This document shows, one piece after another, positions 1 through 10,838 of a stretch of 64,000 bases of DNA. The DNA is from Azolla caroliniana (Eukaryota > Polypodiophyta). The position numbers were made by a program, and so were the translations under genes. Every line of letters starts with the position of its first letter. Within the stretch, counting starts at the first letter, position 1. Location: positions 9,176,001 to 9,240,000 of the forward strand of contig JBHGNT010000022.1 in assembly GCA_043228905.1 (NCBI GenBank), read 5' to 3'. The notes beneath the pieces were generated by a model. That model ran no database searches. It was not told the origin of the DNA and saw only the letters and a list, made by a program, of their open reading frames with translations.

Positions 1-543
1 CAGGACGAGCGATATATCTACCGAGACCAGGATAACGACCGACCGCGATCCCCGGATCGACGACGCCGAGACGACGACTATCGACGTGATGACCGCCGTG
101 ATCATTATCGCGATGACCGGCACGACGATTATGCTCGATATGATGACGATCGCGATGACCGGTATGACCGACGGAACTCACGCATTGATCGGCAAAACGG
201 CAACCGCAACACACGCAACAATAGAAGACCTAATGACAACCGCCAACGGGAGGCTCCTCAAAATGACCAGCGCAACTCCAACGCACCTTGGAACAACCCA
301 CCACCAAACGAGATCGAGAATCAACAACAACAGCTTCCACACACAGACCGAGCAGACAGTAGCAGCTCGGCCAATGTGACATGTTTTAAATGTAATCAAC
401 CAGGCCACTACGCCACGCAATGTCCGACAACCAACCGTGGCAAGGCACCCGCGGTGGACAATATCATGGCCGATGTTCAAACGGTCACTACTTGGAGTAA
501 AGCACAGACTACTCAGTGGCAAATCCAGGATGAAGTACGTTAG
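1..543 (+). pseudogene. gag: Gag C-terminus with RD-rich tract and CCHC zinc knuckle
   Basis: Frame 1 is open from base 1 to a TAG at 541. The first ~65 codons are an Arg/Asp/Tyr-rich low-complexity tract built from repeats of CGATGACCG-like units. An Asn/Gln-rich stretch follows, then a zinc knuckle (CFKCNQPGHYATQCP, C-X2-C-X4-H-X4-C) at about 379-423. This is the nucleocapsid end of a retrotransposon Gag, which packages element RNA in cytoplasmic particles. The start lies before the window. The TAG at 541 precedes GCAGCAAAAGAATGG and reads as a former CAG codon. Confidence 0.75.
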
Positions 544-591
544 GCAGCAAAAGAATGGATTGACACGGCCAATAAAAATAATGCCGTACGC

Positions 592-1713
592 ATGCAAACT
601 GACATGAGAGACGGGCCCAGTGAAGTGCCACAAACCTCGACACCATCCACGTCGTCGGAGGACGACCAACTATGGGATGTTCTTACCAACTCCCGCATCT
701 CGCTGCCCCTACATAAACTGCTACCACTCATGCCGAGATTTCGGGACACCCTGGCGGCACTCCAGGCCAATACTAAGCCCGTGACGCCACCGGTACACCT
801 CACCGAAGCAGGAACCGGTCCACCACTCATGGATTCTTAGAACCCAGCCGTGCGAATCATCATTAAGGGACAAGACCTGCACGGATGCATCATCGACGGC
901 GGATCCGGCGTAAATGTTATTAGTGAGTCAACGTGTCTCAACCTCGGCTTGAATCAATGGGAACCATGCCCCTTTTGGCTTCGGATGGCCGACACCCACT
1001 CCGTTCGCCCCATTGGTTTAATCCGCCATCTCAACTTCACACTCGGAGGCCACATGTTCACGATCTCGGCTGTCGTGCTAAGACTGGAGACACAAGGCGC
1101 CTACCCACTGTTACTAGGTCGACCATGGTTGCATATAGCGAATATCAAGCAACATTGGCAACGCAACATGATCTCGTTCCGAAGAGGCAAGACAAAAGTC
1201 CGCATCATCACTGAAGAACGAGTCCCCGTCGCCCTCAACACTTCGCCATTATACGCGGAAGGGGTCCATATGCTTGACGGTTTGGCCGATGAGGAGGTCG
1301 ATGACTTCCTAGATGATCATCCCACGATCATCCCTCTCTTCGAAATAGATGCCTTACCAACCATCGAGCCATCTAAAGATGAGGAAGTCACGGAGGAGTC
1401 ACCACCCCAAGATGAACCAGATCCAACCACAGTTGCCGAGCTACGTCATGCTCGGGAGGCTTTCGAACACGAACTCGCCATTTCACAACGAGTGAAAGCA
1501 TCAACCCTGGAAACAATAAACCTTGGTTCGGACGAGAATCCCCGTACGTTACAAATTGCCAATAATCTACCAACCGGAGAACGGGCATGCCTCGTAAAAT
1601 TGCTCACCGACTACCAGGATGTTTTCACTTGGTCTTACACGGATATGAAGGGGATGGATCCTCAATACTACCAACATCAAATTCATATCTTACCCGACAC
1701 TCGGCCGGTTTAG
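592..1713 (+). pseudogene. Gypsy 1 aspartic protease region
   Basis: In the same frame as the Gag tail and the downstream RT. The motif IIDGGSGVNVIS near 889-924 matches the retropepsin active site (D-[ST]-G-[AS] in the family), with Gly in the second position. The segment PLLLGRPWL near 1105-1131 is the usual hydrophobic-G-R-PWL feature of plant gypsy proteases. An acidic linker follows, ending with the conserved entry to RT (TDYQDVFTWSYTDM). TAG codons at 838 and 1711 interrupt the frame and both read naturally as CAG. Confidence 0.7.
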
Positions 1714-1728
1714 CAGAGGCGCTACAGG

Positions 1729-3234
1729 ATGAACCCCAACTACGCAGCTAAAGTCAAAGAGGAAATCGACAAACTACTCCGAGTGGGCTTCATTCGCCCT
1801 GTTAAACGGGCCACGTGGTTGAGCCCGATCGTAGTGGTCCCAAAGAAGAACGGAAAAATCCGTGTCTGCGTCGACTATCGGAAGCTTAACGTGGCAACAG
1901 TCACCGACGGTTTCCCTCTCCCATTCACGGATAGCGTCCTCGACACGGTAGCTAGCCACGAATGCTACATTTTCCTCGACGGGTTCAACGGCTATAACCA
2001 GATAAGAATGCACCCAGAGGATCAGGAGAAAACCGCTTTCGTCACGGAATGGGGTGTTTTTGTAGCAGAAGTTATGATGTTCGGTCTAAAAACGGCGCCG
2101 GCTACGTTCCAACGCATCATCACCGAAATCTTTCATGACTACATCCCGACGTTCATGCAAGTCTTTCTCGACGATTTCGCCGTGTATGGCCATCGACGGG
2201 AACACATGACCCAGTTACGACTCTGCCTGGACCGATGTCGCCAAGCTCGATTGAGTTTAAACCCGGCGAAATGCGCGTTCTTAGTCACCAGCGGCAACCT
2301 TCTCGGCCACATTGTCAGTCAAGAAGGCATCGCTATGGACCCAGATAAAGTAAAGGCAATCCTGAATGCCACCGCACCCTCGAACGCTAAGGCACTAAGC
2401 CATTTTTTGGGACAGATCCGGTGGCACAGCCGAATGATACGACACCTGGCCGATTTCGCGACACCTTTACACGCGGCAGTCCATCGCCTTCCTTTCCAAT
2501 GGACGTCAATCGAGGACACGGCCTATTAGACCCTGAAACGAATGCTGTCACATGCCCCGGTGGTCCAGTCCCCGGTTTGGTCCGAACCATTTCATGTCTT
2601 CGTAGATGCTTCAAACATCGCCATCGGAAGTGCCCTGATGCAATGCACACCCCCAAATTGGTGTAGGCCCGTGTACTACGCTAGCCGACGACTCTCGACC
2701 GCGGAAAAGAATTACTCGACCACCGAGCGGGAGGCCCTCGGTATGATTTATAGCATCAATAAATTTCGGCATTACCTCTTGGGCCGAAAATTTACCTTTC
2801 ACGTGGATCACTCGGCCCTTCTTTATTTGGTCAATAAACAAGCCCTCACCGGACGGTTGGCTCGGTGGATGCTCCTACTACAAGAGTTTGATTTCCAGAT
2901 TCAGCATCGACCCGGGGTACAACATGCCGTCGCCGACTACTTGAGCCGTCTTGAGTCAGGGGAACCGGCGAAAACAACGTATGACGAGCTACCGGACGCC
3001 AACCTATTTAACCTGACCATGATACCAGATGATAACGGAGATGAATGGATCACGGAGATGACCCATTTTCTCACTACCGGTGTACCTCTCGAGCACATGA
3101 CCCTTGACACGAGAAAACGCCTAGCAGTGCGTAGCCGGAATTTTTGCCTCGTCTCGGACATTCTCTACCACAAAGGCTCGAACGGCATATGGCGCCGAGC
3201 GATTCGGCAATTCGAGAAGAACGCCGTTCTTTAG
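1729..3234 (+). pseudogene. Gypsy 1 reverse transcriptase and RNase H
   Basis: RT begins with MNPNYAAKVKEEIDKLL and contains VPKKNGKIRVCVDYRKLN, then the catalytic motif VFLDDFAVYG (FLDD form of YxDD) near 2160-2190. After a TAG at 2527, RNase H shows FHVFVDASN, TEREALGMIYSINKFRHYLLG and HADYLSRLE-like residues near 2930-2955. The polymerase would copy element RNA into cDNA and RNase H would degrade the RNA strand. Apart from the TAG codons the frame is well preserved. The TAG at 2527 (before ACC CTG AAA) and the one at 3232 both replace an expected Gln. Confidence 0.85.
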
Positions 3235-4283
3235 GAAGCCCACCAGGGAGTAGCTGGGGGGCACTACGCCGGGGATTCCACGGCAAGGAAAGTTTGGCAA
3301 AGTGGATTGTGGTGGCCGACAACGAAGAAAGACGCTCACGAGTTTTGCCGGCAGTGCGATTTGTGCCAACGACTGGGGCAACCAATGGAACAGTCACGGA
3401 TGCCACACCAGCCGATTCTTCCGTTGGACCCATTTCAAAAATGGGGTTTGGATTTTGTAGGCCCTTTCAAACCACCCGCGGCCCGAACAGGGAATAGGTA
3501 TATTATCGTTGCCACGGATTACTGCACCAAATGGGTCGAGGCTAAGGCACTCCGAGATAACACGATGGCATCCACGGCTAAATTCGTGTACGAGCACCTC
3601 TGGTGCCGTTACGGATGCCCAATCGAGCTTGTTAGTGATCAAGGTGGGCACTTCATCAATCATATAATACGTGAGCTTACACACCACTACACGGTGGTGC
3701 ACAAGAAAAACACACCATACTACCTGCAGGCGAACGGCTTGGCGGAATCGACCAATAAAATCCTCCAAACCATACTGAAGAAGATCGTCAATGAAAACAA
3801 GACCGATTGGGATGACAAACTCCAGAGCGCGCTGTGGGCGTATTGTACGACTTTCAAAGCAAGCATCCAATCAACCCCCTTTCGAATGGTGTTCGGGTTA
3901 GAAGCCGTAATGCCCGTCGAGTTCCAAGTCCCGAGCCTCCGAGTTCAAGTCAAAGCACGGCTCCCCGAGGTCCAATTCGAGCAATACCGGCTGGAACAAC
4001 TCCTCGAACTCGGCGAAGATAGGATAGAGAGTATGGCCCAGCTCGAACAACGCCAAGGCAACGCAAGGCTTTCGTGGATCGACATCGACACGGGCTGGAG
4101 AAGGAGCTCACCATCGGCAAACCAGTTCTTCTTTTTCAAACACGACTCGGGTCAATGCCAGGAAAATTAAGATTTCGGTGGACTGGTTCATTCTGGATTA
4201 TCGACGAGTTCAACGGGACGTTCCAGCTCGGCACACTCGCCGGCGACACTGTCAAAAGCTGGGCCAATGGTTTCCGACTTTGA
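3235..4283 (+). pseudogene. Gypsy 1 integrase, frameshifted at C-terminus
   Basis: The zinc-binding HHCC end is visible around 3240-3370 (EAHQG, then CDLCQRLG). The catalytic core reads DFVGPFK (first Asp), VSDQGGHF (second Asp) and NGLAESTNK (Glu), so the DDE triad is present. Near 4065 the reading shifts by one base: the C-terminal sequence (GKPVLLFQTRLGSMPGKL, then KLRFRWTGSFWI) continues in frame 3 to a stop at 4281-4283. It would insert cDNA into the host genome; this copy is inactive because of the upstream TAG codons and the frameshift. Confidence 0.8.
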
Positions 4284-4900
4284 CCATATCGAGGGACTAC
4301 ACCACCCAACCCGTTTACCGAGCCACACGGCACAAACGAGTTTCGGGAGACCACCACGGAGGAGGCCACGTGTCCCCCTGAATAAGGACTCACCCACCTT
4401 CTTGAAATTAATAAAAGTAGCAGTAGGTAGGATTAACCATAGTTTAGCCACCGATTAGCTACACCTACACCACCCACCTAGGCACTCACAATTTTAGGAG
4501 CACCCCTCGCCACCACTCATTTAGTACCTATTTAAGCACATGCAAAGCACTAGAAGCACCCCACTCACCTTCAGGACACGTGGTGCTAGTCACTTATTAT
4601 GGCACCCACGACTCAGAATCTTCAGGATTTGCTTCAGGCACAAAACCCTAGGAGCAAGTTACTAAAACCGTTTCCAAAACGCAGCACAGACACAGAAGTT
4701 CATTATCGCTCCCCATCTCCATCGCTCTCAAGCTTAGAAACCCCGTCTCGCTCTTATCGCGCTAAACGCTCTTGCTCTCAAGCCCTCTTTCGCTCTCATA
4801 ACCCCTCTGCTGGACTTCCCCTTCCTGCTGTTCCTCCTGTGTCTTGCCCTCGCCTCATCACTCTTCTTCACGCTTCCAAATAGTCGAACCCCGTCTCCAT
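4284..4900 (+). other. Spacer between gypsy 1 and next gene; possible promoter
   Basis: No convincing coding sequence. Short open frames here are low in complexity. A TATTTAAG element near 4539-4546 followed by a C/T-rich leader (4680-4880) looks like a promoter and 5' UTR for the gene beginning near 4907/4984, or like part of a 3' LTR of gypsy 1. These cannot be told apart with one copy. Confidence 0.3.
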
Positions 4901-4906
4901 CTACAC

Positions 4907-5940
4907 CATGCCTCTTACCGCTTCAATAGAAACCTGTGCCTGGCTCGAGGAACGAGGAATGGGCGGTTACCTGAAGATCATCGATGCCGCCGCGCACCCA
5001 GATGCCCAAAGTTGTGGCTAAACGTATAAGTGCCGAAGCCATCACCAACAACATGCTTCAGGCTGTTTTGGACCTGCAACGGGGAGGGGACCATGAGGTC
5101 GACATACCCTCGGCATCAAAGATGAAAGCGTACTTCGGTGAGTACTCAGCCTCAGGGAAGGCATATCGCACGTATGGCGTTCCCAACAGAGCTTTCAGGG
5201 AGATTGCTCGTATATTAATGGAGTATGCGTTCGCGCATACGAACTCAATGAGCATGCCGCAGAACAAGGCAGCCATCATCATCAACGCATATGAAGGAAA
5301 CAGAATCGATTGGGGAATCATCACAGGCGAGGGACTCCGTGCCGCCTTAGCTTCATTTCAGTCCGGTAAGAAAATGTTGTCTGTTCTTACCCACTTTTTG
5401 ATGGTTCTATACCCACCCTCTTCTCTTCCTTCCCCTCGCACACTCACGTCCCCACCACCACCACGAAGGCAGAGAGAGAAATTCGTTGCCATTAGCCACG
5501 AAGCATGGGAGGAGCCCACATCGCCTTCACCTCCTGCCGCTGACCAAAACCCCGCGTCTGCACCACCACCCACCCAACCCCAACAAAAAAGGGTAGTTTC
5601 CGAGATTTGCCAAGAATGGGAGGAGGAGGTAGCCGCGGAAGACAACACGGCCGATAACGTCACTATTCGACAGCCAACGTCGCGCTCCTCGGTAAGTTTT
5701 CCCCAGGGCCTAGTCCACGCCCCAACACACAGCAAGCTGCACCACCACGACCCCAGAAAAGGAAGCAGGTGGAGGAAACGACACTACCGGCCCCGGAACC
5801 CCAAACACAACCGAGCAAGAGAAGACGACTCAACCGCGAGTCCTCGGAAGAACAGAAAGAGCCACAACATGAGCAAGCCTTAGTTGTCAGACAAAGCAAC
5901 CAGGCCATCATCCCTGAGGAGGCATCGCTGAACCAGGGAA
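4907..5940 (+). CDS. Unrecognised plant protein, probably spliced, C-terminus lost to copia insertion
   Basis: The main frame from ATG 4984 begins MPPRTQMPKVVAKRISAE and is open to 5881. Its first ~125 residues form a globular, mostly helical domain (LQAVLDLQ, FREIARILMEYAFAHT, NKAAIIINAYEGNRIDWGII). It faintly resembles plant retrotransposon-associated domains such as PF20167, but I do not recognise it firmly. A GTAAGA donor near 5365 and an AG near 5471, then a GTAAGT donor at 5691 and an AG near 5756, suggest two short introns. The last exon encodes a basic KRRRLN nuclear-localisation-like motif in another frame. That exon then runs straight into copia RT codons near 5945. An alternative first ATG at 4907 gives a short overlapping peptide in a different frame. 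It could also be an extra ORF of gypsy 1. Confidence 0.35.
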
Positions 5941-5944
5941 AGAT

Positions 5945-7274
5945 CGAGGAGACCTTTGCCCCGGTGGCAAAGATGATGACGGTCCGGACCGTAATTGCAC
6001 TTGCCGCGGTGAAAGGGTGGCACCTGCATCAAATGGATGTCAAGAACGTCTTTCTACAAGGCGAATTAGAAGAGGTGTACATGATACAATCACCTGGTTT
6101 CAACATGAGCACCCATCTGAAAGCTGTATGCCGACTCAAGAAGCCACTCTATGGCCTCAAGCAAGCACCGCATGCTTGGCATTTGAAGATAATGCAATAT
6201 CTTCATCAAATCGGCTTCCGTATGTCAAAATTGAACAACTCCCTCTACATACGAAGCGATTCCGCAAGTCCGATCGTTATCATCTTATATGTGGATGACC
6301 TAGTCATTGGAGGTGAGAACCTCGTCGAAATCAGTAAGGTCAAATCCCTCCTTTCCGACAAGTTCGAGATGACGGACATGAAGGAGCTCCACTACTTCCT
6401 CGGCATCGAGGTAATTCGGACTCCGGCCGGAATCATGATTTCTCAATGTCACTACATCCTCAACTTGTTATACAAGTTCGGAATGGCTGAGTGCAAATCT
6501 GCAGCAACCCCGCTCGATCGGAATCTCAAACTAGATGCGAACTCCGACACCAAAGCGTGTGAGCCGACTCAGTATCAGCAACTCATCGGGAATCTTATCT
6601 ATCTCACGATCACACGACCCGATCTCAGTTATCCGGTCGGTCTCCTTAGCCAATTCATGCAAACACCACATGATACTCACTTGGATTGCGCTATGCGAGT
6701 TCTACGCTACGTGAGCGGCACAATGGATTGCGGCATCCTCTACAAGACCACGATGCCAATACGACTCGAAGGGTACACAGACGCCGATTGGGCCGGCTAC
6801 AAAGCCGATAGAAGATCAAACTCTGGATTTGTTTTCTCCCTCGGCAGCGAAGCAATCTCCTGGAGCAGCAAAAAGCAACCAACTGTCGCTCTTTTGAGCA
6901 TAGGGGCGAAATACTAGAGCGCGGCAATGGCCACATGTGAAGCCGTATGGCTCAAATGGATACTCAAGGATCTGGGCGTACCCATCAAGGATCCGACTTC
7001 TCTTTACTGTGACAACATCAGCAACATTTATCTGGCTCGGAACCCGATGTTCCACGCATGGACAAAGCACATCGAAGTGCACTATCACTTCATCCGAGAG
7101 CGCGTCCTAGTTGGCGATGTCAACCTACAACACATTAGAACAAATTTTCAAACAACCGACATCTTCACTAAAGCCTTAGGAGCCGACAAGCTATGGCAAT
7201 TCATGACCGATCTCAGATTGACGATACCTGACCTGCCAAGCTTGAGGGGGAGTACTGAAGACACTACGCAATAA
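5945..7274 (+). pseudogene. Copia 1 reverse transcriptase and RNase H
   Basis: One frame (frame 3) runs from FAPVAKM through HQMDVKNVFLQGELEE, KPLYGLKQAPHAW, the catalytic ILYVDDLVIGG (YVDD) near 6283-6315, and YFLGIEV. RNase H follows with [15 protein letters not shown] and CEAVWLKWILKDLG, then the [15 protein letters not shown] tail. A TAG at 6915-6917 interrupts RNase H where copia 2 has AGG (EYRGAA), so this stop is an A-to-T change and not C-to-T. The frame ends at 7272-7274. Confidence 0.85.
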
Positions 7275-7508
7275 CGCGTAGATTCCACAATCGCGCACTA
7301 CGCAATAACGCGTGGATTCCGCAACCACGCAACGAAGCCGCGAAGAAAGACGCAAGCCGAAGCACAGACTTCGCAACTACGCACAACGCAAGCTGGAGCA
7401 CGGATTCCGCAACTCCGCATAAAGCGAGTCGACGCACACTGCGGAGCGCGAGTCGAAGCGGATTTCGAATACTGTCTGAAACGGACCCGACTTGAGCTTG
7501 AGGGGGTG

Positions 7509-7813
7509 TGTTGAGAATCAAGCTCAACTTGTTCTAGTGTGTGAACTCACCTGAGAGTGAATAGACACTCCAACGGTCAAGAGTCACCATTATGTCACTA
7601 CTTTGTATTCTAGCATTTAGTATGAGTCATAGAATCATATTCTATGACACATAACTTATGAACTTTCACATTCCCCATGCTCCACGAGTCTTGTAGTTAA
7701 TGAAGAGAGAGGCTGACTATATAATGCACCCTCCTCCCACCTTGTATGATGTTGAGTCTTTCTCCTGTGTTAATATAATCTACGTTGCGTATACTCTGTG
7801 TCTTACTCCTTGT

Positions 7814-7901
<88 letters not shown>

Positions 7902-7957
7902 CACACACATAACTCACATCTCTTCCGCTTCACAAGAATCATATCCGATTCTTTACA
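7509..7957 (+). repeat. Copia 1 3' LTR with embedded CA/CT microsatellite
   Basis: Starts TGTTGAGAATCAAGCTCAAC and ends CTTTACA. Similar along its length to the LTRs at 45638-46029 and 56532-56941. A (CA)n block followed by a long (CT)n block lies at about 7818-7899, much longer than in the other copies. The TATA motif found in copia 2 (CTATATAAAG) is here CTATATAATG (about 7715). Confidence 0.85.
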
Positions 7958-9641
7958 AGTCATATAATTCCTTCAAGTGTAACACTTTTGGGCGTGGTGT
8001 ATATGCATCACAAAGGACATCAAATAGTTTTGGTAATGTGAAAGCATCATGCCGAGACAACTGTCTAGAGAATGTGCTAAACATCTGATCTATATGATCA
8101 TGTGTGTGGCCAACTAAAAGAAAATTGACTTTCACTTTTCTAAACAATCCTTGGTTGACCAACATACATAGATAGCCAAACATAGTTGAATTTTTGTTCT
8201 CTCTAGTAGTATTGTCCAATTGAATGTATAGAACAGGGGGGAACGGTTGGCCCCAAGACATCAAAACTCGGTGAATCATTGTAATTGTTAGGTTAGGGTC
8301 ATTGTGAACATTGCGGTATGTAATGAAGACGTGAGGTCCAACAGACCTATTATAAGCCAAGAATCCCACCAAGTGCATTTGAACAAGGTACTCATCATTG
8401 ATGTCTTTGGGGAGACTCCGCATATGCGGCAAGCACGTCTTCTTCTGGTCCATGCCATCTATCATTAAGCACATGTATTGTTCGGGCCTCTTCAAACACT
8501 TCTCTCTATGATGCATTGCCTTCTTTCGTTCTAACGATTGTGCCTCACGATGCTCATGTAGTAACTTCTTACTCATATCCTTTTCCATTGAAGTCTTTGC
8601 ACCTTTGGCCAAACTTTTAAGATTTGCACAAATGGAGCAATACCCCATGCATACTTTACACGAAATGATAACATTTGAAAACCGAGCTCTCCATAATCTT
8701 GTGAATTGGCTATATGTGACTGATTTATTACTTGAGCCCACCATATCTGATCGATAGACATCATAAACTTCCCGACGTGTGTAATTATCAGAGAGGTGCA
8801 TTCTACCTATAGTGGGCATTACTTCACAATTTAACTGAAAGTAACTTCTCATCCAACCAATAACATTTCTTCCAATTGCACCTTTCATACTAGGAACCTC
8901 TTTACAATTGAGCATCTGATCCCCGTTAAGTAGACGTTGTTGTACTCTATGTAGCCGCATGTTACTAACACATAACACAATTTTAAAGGCAACTCTACAG
9001 ATTTGTTGCGCATGGAAGATATAATACTCGAATGATACTTTGATCCCCGTACGTTTGTCAAACACTAGTTGCGTATGTGACCTGAGGTAAGTGTCTTGCT
9101 CATCACTAGTCATCGAAAAATAACATCGCCTTAATTCTCGCAACTTTGATTTTCCAATCATAGACATACAACCACGGGCACAACATATTTTGTTGACATA
9201 AAATCCAATCTGCTTATTTGATGTCACCAAGTTAAATCTGTCTAGACGAATTCTACGTGGGATTATTCTAATATGCATAGGGCTTTCAGATTTCTCTTCA
9301 TGCATAGAAGTTGGGGTAACCTTGTAACAATCCAATTCTTTGTTGTCACCATCGCCCATGATCTTCGATGTTTCATTGGCACAACCTTCATTCTCCATAT
9401 CTTTATTAATATCGTATTCTTCAATAAAGAACTCTTCACATGTGTCATTATTCACATATATTTTAGGTGAAGATGAGCTCATGCAATACTCTTCGATAGA
9501 AATGGGTGAGTCTGTCGACAGACAATATTCTTCGATAGAAAATGGCGAGTCTGTTGACAGACAATACCCTCCTTTGGTAGAAAATGAAGAGTTTGATGAC
9601 AAACAATATTCTTCAATTGAGAATGGTGAATCTTCACTCAT
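7958..9641 (-). CDS. DUF7869-like RNase-H-fold transposase-like protein, C-terminus cut by copia LTR
   Basis: A 562-codon intronless frame with no internal stop. Residues 1-60 carry imperfect repeats of an SPFSIEEYC-type unit. A Cys-rich segment lies at 153-158 (CCARGC), and a CKVCMGYCSIC cluster at 328-338 looks zinc-binding. The C-terminal half has three spaced acidic motifs: LMIDGMDQKK (D395), YIQLDNTTRENKN (D476) and LLVGHTHDHIDQMFS (D518). This spacing and the DNTTRENKN and GHTHxxIDQ motifs match the DUF7869 family as I know it, found mostly outside seed plants and thought to have a transposase/integrase-like fold. Catalysis is inferred. The stop codon is supplied by the first bases of the neighbouring copia LTR, so the natural C-terminus is lost. 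The gene is divergent from the methyltransferase region at 14074. Confidence 0.6.
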
Positions 9642-9989
9642 GGCTTAAATTCCACACAGAGCTCTTCAAGTTATGTGCTTGGGCTAATATAAAAAATGAT
9701 AAGCTCTCTAAACATAAGCTCCCTCAATTTAATGTCTATATTATTTAATATTATATTAATACAATAAAAAAAGATATTATTTTTAATATAATACTTTTAT
9801 TCAACATTTTAATAACTACTTAAACTAGTTAGTATAAAGTCCATCAATTATATTTTATACCTTATTAATCCTATAATATATAATTTAAATTAAATTTACT
9901 TTAGCCATCCAGTATAATATTACTAAATATATGGAGGCAAAAATATGTAAGTTTAATCCCAATAATTAGGGCAATAATATTCTCCACGT
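9642..9989. other. AT-rich upstream region of the DUF7869-like gene
   Basis: No ORF. Strongly AT-rich (ATATTATTTAATATTATATT-like runs). Before the 9990-13566 insertion it was continuous with 13571-14073, making an ~850-bp divergent intergenic region. Confidence 0.5.
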
Positions 9990-10782
9990 TGTTGTGCCTT
10001 GCGGTGCCGGATCGTTGCGTGAGTCGGGTAAGAACTGCTGGGGTTTTGGACTAGCAGGAGGAAGAATTTGAGACGAGTATAGTTATGAATAGAATTTAAG
10101 AAAGAGAGATAGAAACCTCGTGAATCCCACAAGTATAATGTATTTTATTAGATTAATTAATATAAATATAAGAATATGAATTTGGATTGAAAGAGAAAGA
10201 TATAGAAACCTCGTGAATCCCACGAGTATAGTTTATTTTGTGAATCCCACGAATATAATTTATTAATTGGTGTTTTTAGAAATATATCTAATTTCCAAGG
10301 TTTTCCTACACCTATTACATTGTGCTCCCCATCCTTATATAGTGATGAGAGAGTCTTAGCAACCCATGCTTTTTCTCTAGCTATAGACTATATGCTTTCT
10401 CTATCTATAGACTATCTAACATGCTTCTTTTAAAAAGTGATCATGCTTTTTTTTTAACCTCATGCGTTTTTATCGACTATAGTGTTCATGCACGTTAAAA
10501 GTGCATGTGTAGCTTTTTTCTATCATGTGTTTTTCTTCTAACTAAAGCTTTTTCCTAGAAAATATACGTGAAAAAACCTTTCTATGTGGTATATCTGCTT
10601 TTCTAACACTTATGATATGTTAGTGTAATGGTAAGGCTTTACATTATTAACATGGAGTTACAAGGTTTGAATCTTGCCCTATGCATGTAATATATATTTT
10701 AATATTTTCTTTTATTTCTTCATGTTCATTGAATCTAGTACTCTATACATTTTTCACGTAGTGTACGAAATACACTACGACA
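9990..10782 (-). repeat. 3' LTR of the gag-only element
   Basis: Read on the minus strand it starts TGTCGTAGTGTATTTCG and ends with CA. It differs from the other LTR mainly by an extra ~29 bp (GTGAATCCCACGAATATAAT region near 10240) and scattered substitutions. It contains a plus-strand tRNA-like segment near 10619-10680. Confidence 0.85.
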
Positions 10783-10838
10783 CTCACCCCCTCTGAACCC
10801 GCACATCCTCCAGTATGTGCCGAAATTGTCGGAGCTCA

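Larger units (their letters stand above)
1..4283 (+). mobile_element. Ty3/gypsy retrotransposon 1, 5'-truncated by window edge, decayed
   Basis: Gag tail, protease, reverse transcriptase, RNase H and integrase follow in this order in one reading frame (frame 1), which is the Ty3/gypsy order. The frame is interrupted by five TAG codons at 541, 838, 1711, 2527 and 3232, and by a frameshift near 4065. No chromodomain is visible, so it is probably a non-chromovirus (Tat/Athila-like) lineage; that is inference. The 5' LTR and most of gag lie outside the window. No second LTR copy is present, so the 3' boundary is uncertain; a purine-rich stretch before TGTCCCCC at 4372 could mark the start of a 3' LTR. 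Confidence 0.85.
5945..7957 (+). mobile_element. Ty1/copia element 1, 5'-truncated 3' fragment with LTR
   Basis: Contains only the second half of pol (RT from [10 protein letters not shown], then RNase H), a PPT (TTGAGCTTGAGGGGG) and a 3' LTR. Its coding and LTR sequences are close to copia element 2 at 45638-56941. Everything upstream of the RT FAPVAKM motif (LTR, gag, protease, integrase) is missing, and the break is at about 5945. Its right end abuts the truncated DUF7869-like gene at 7957/7958. No target duplication can be identified because the left end is lost. Confidence 0.8.

Noticed and set aside
1-4283. Programmed readthrough of TAG codons in gypsy 1
   Set aside because: Five TAGs in one polyprotein, plus a frameshift, fit decay better; other elements show the same C-to-T pattern.
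4599-4883. Ser/Leu-rich 94-codon ORF
   Set aside because: Pyrimidine-rich leader-like DNA; composition explains the open frame.
7953-7967. Target duplication of copia 1
   Set aside because: The left end of the element is missing, so AGTCA after the LTR has no partner to compare.
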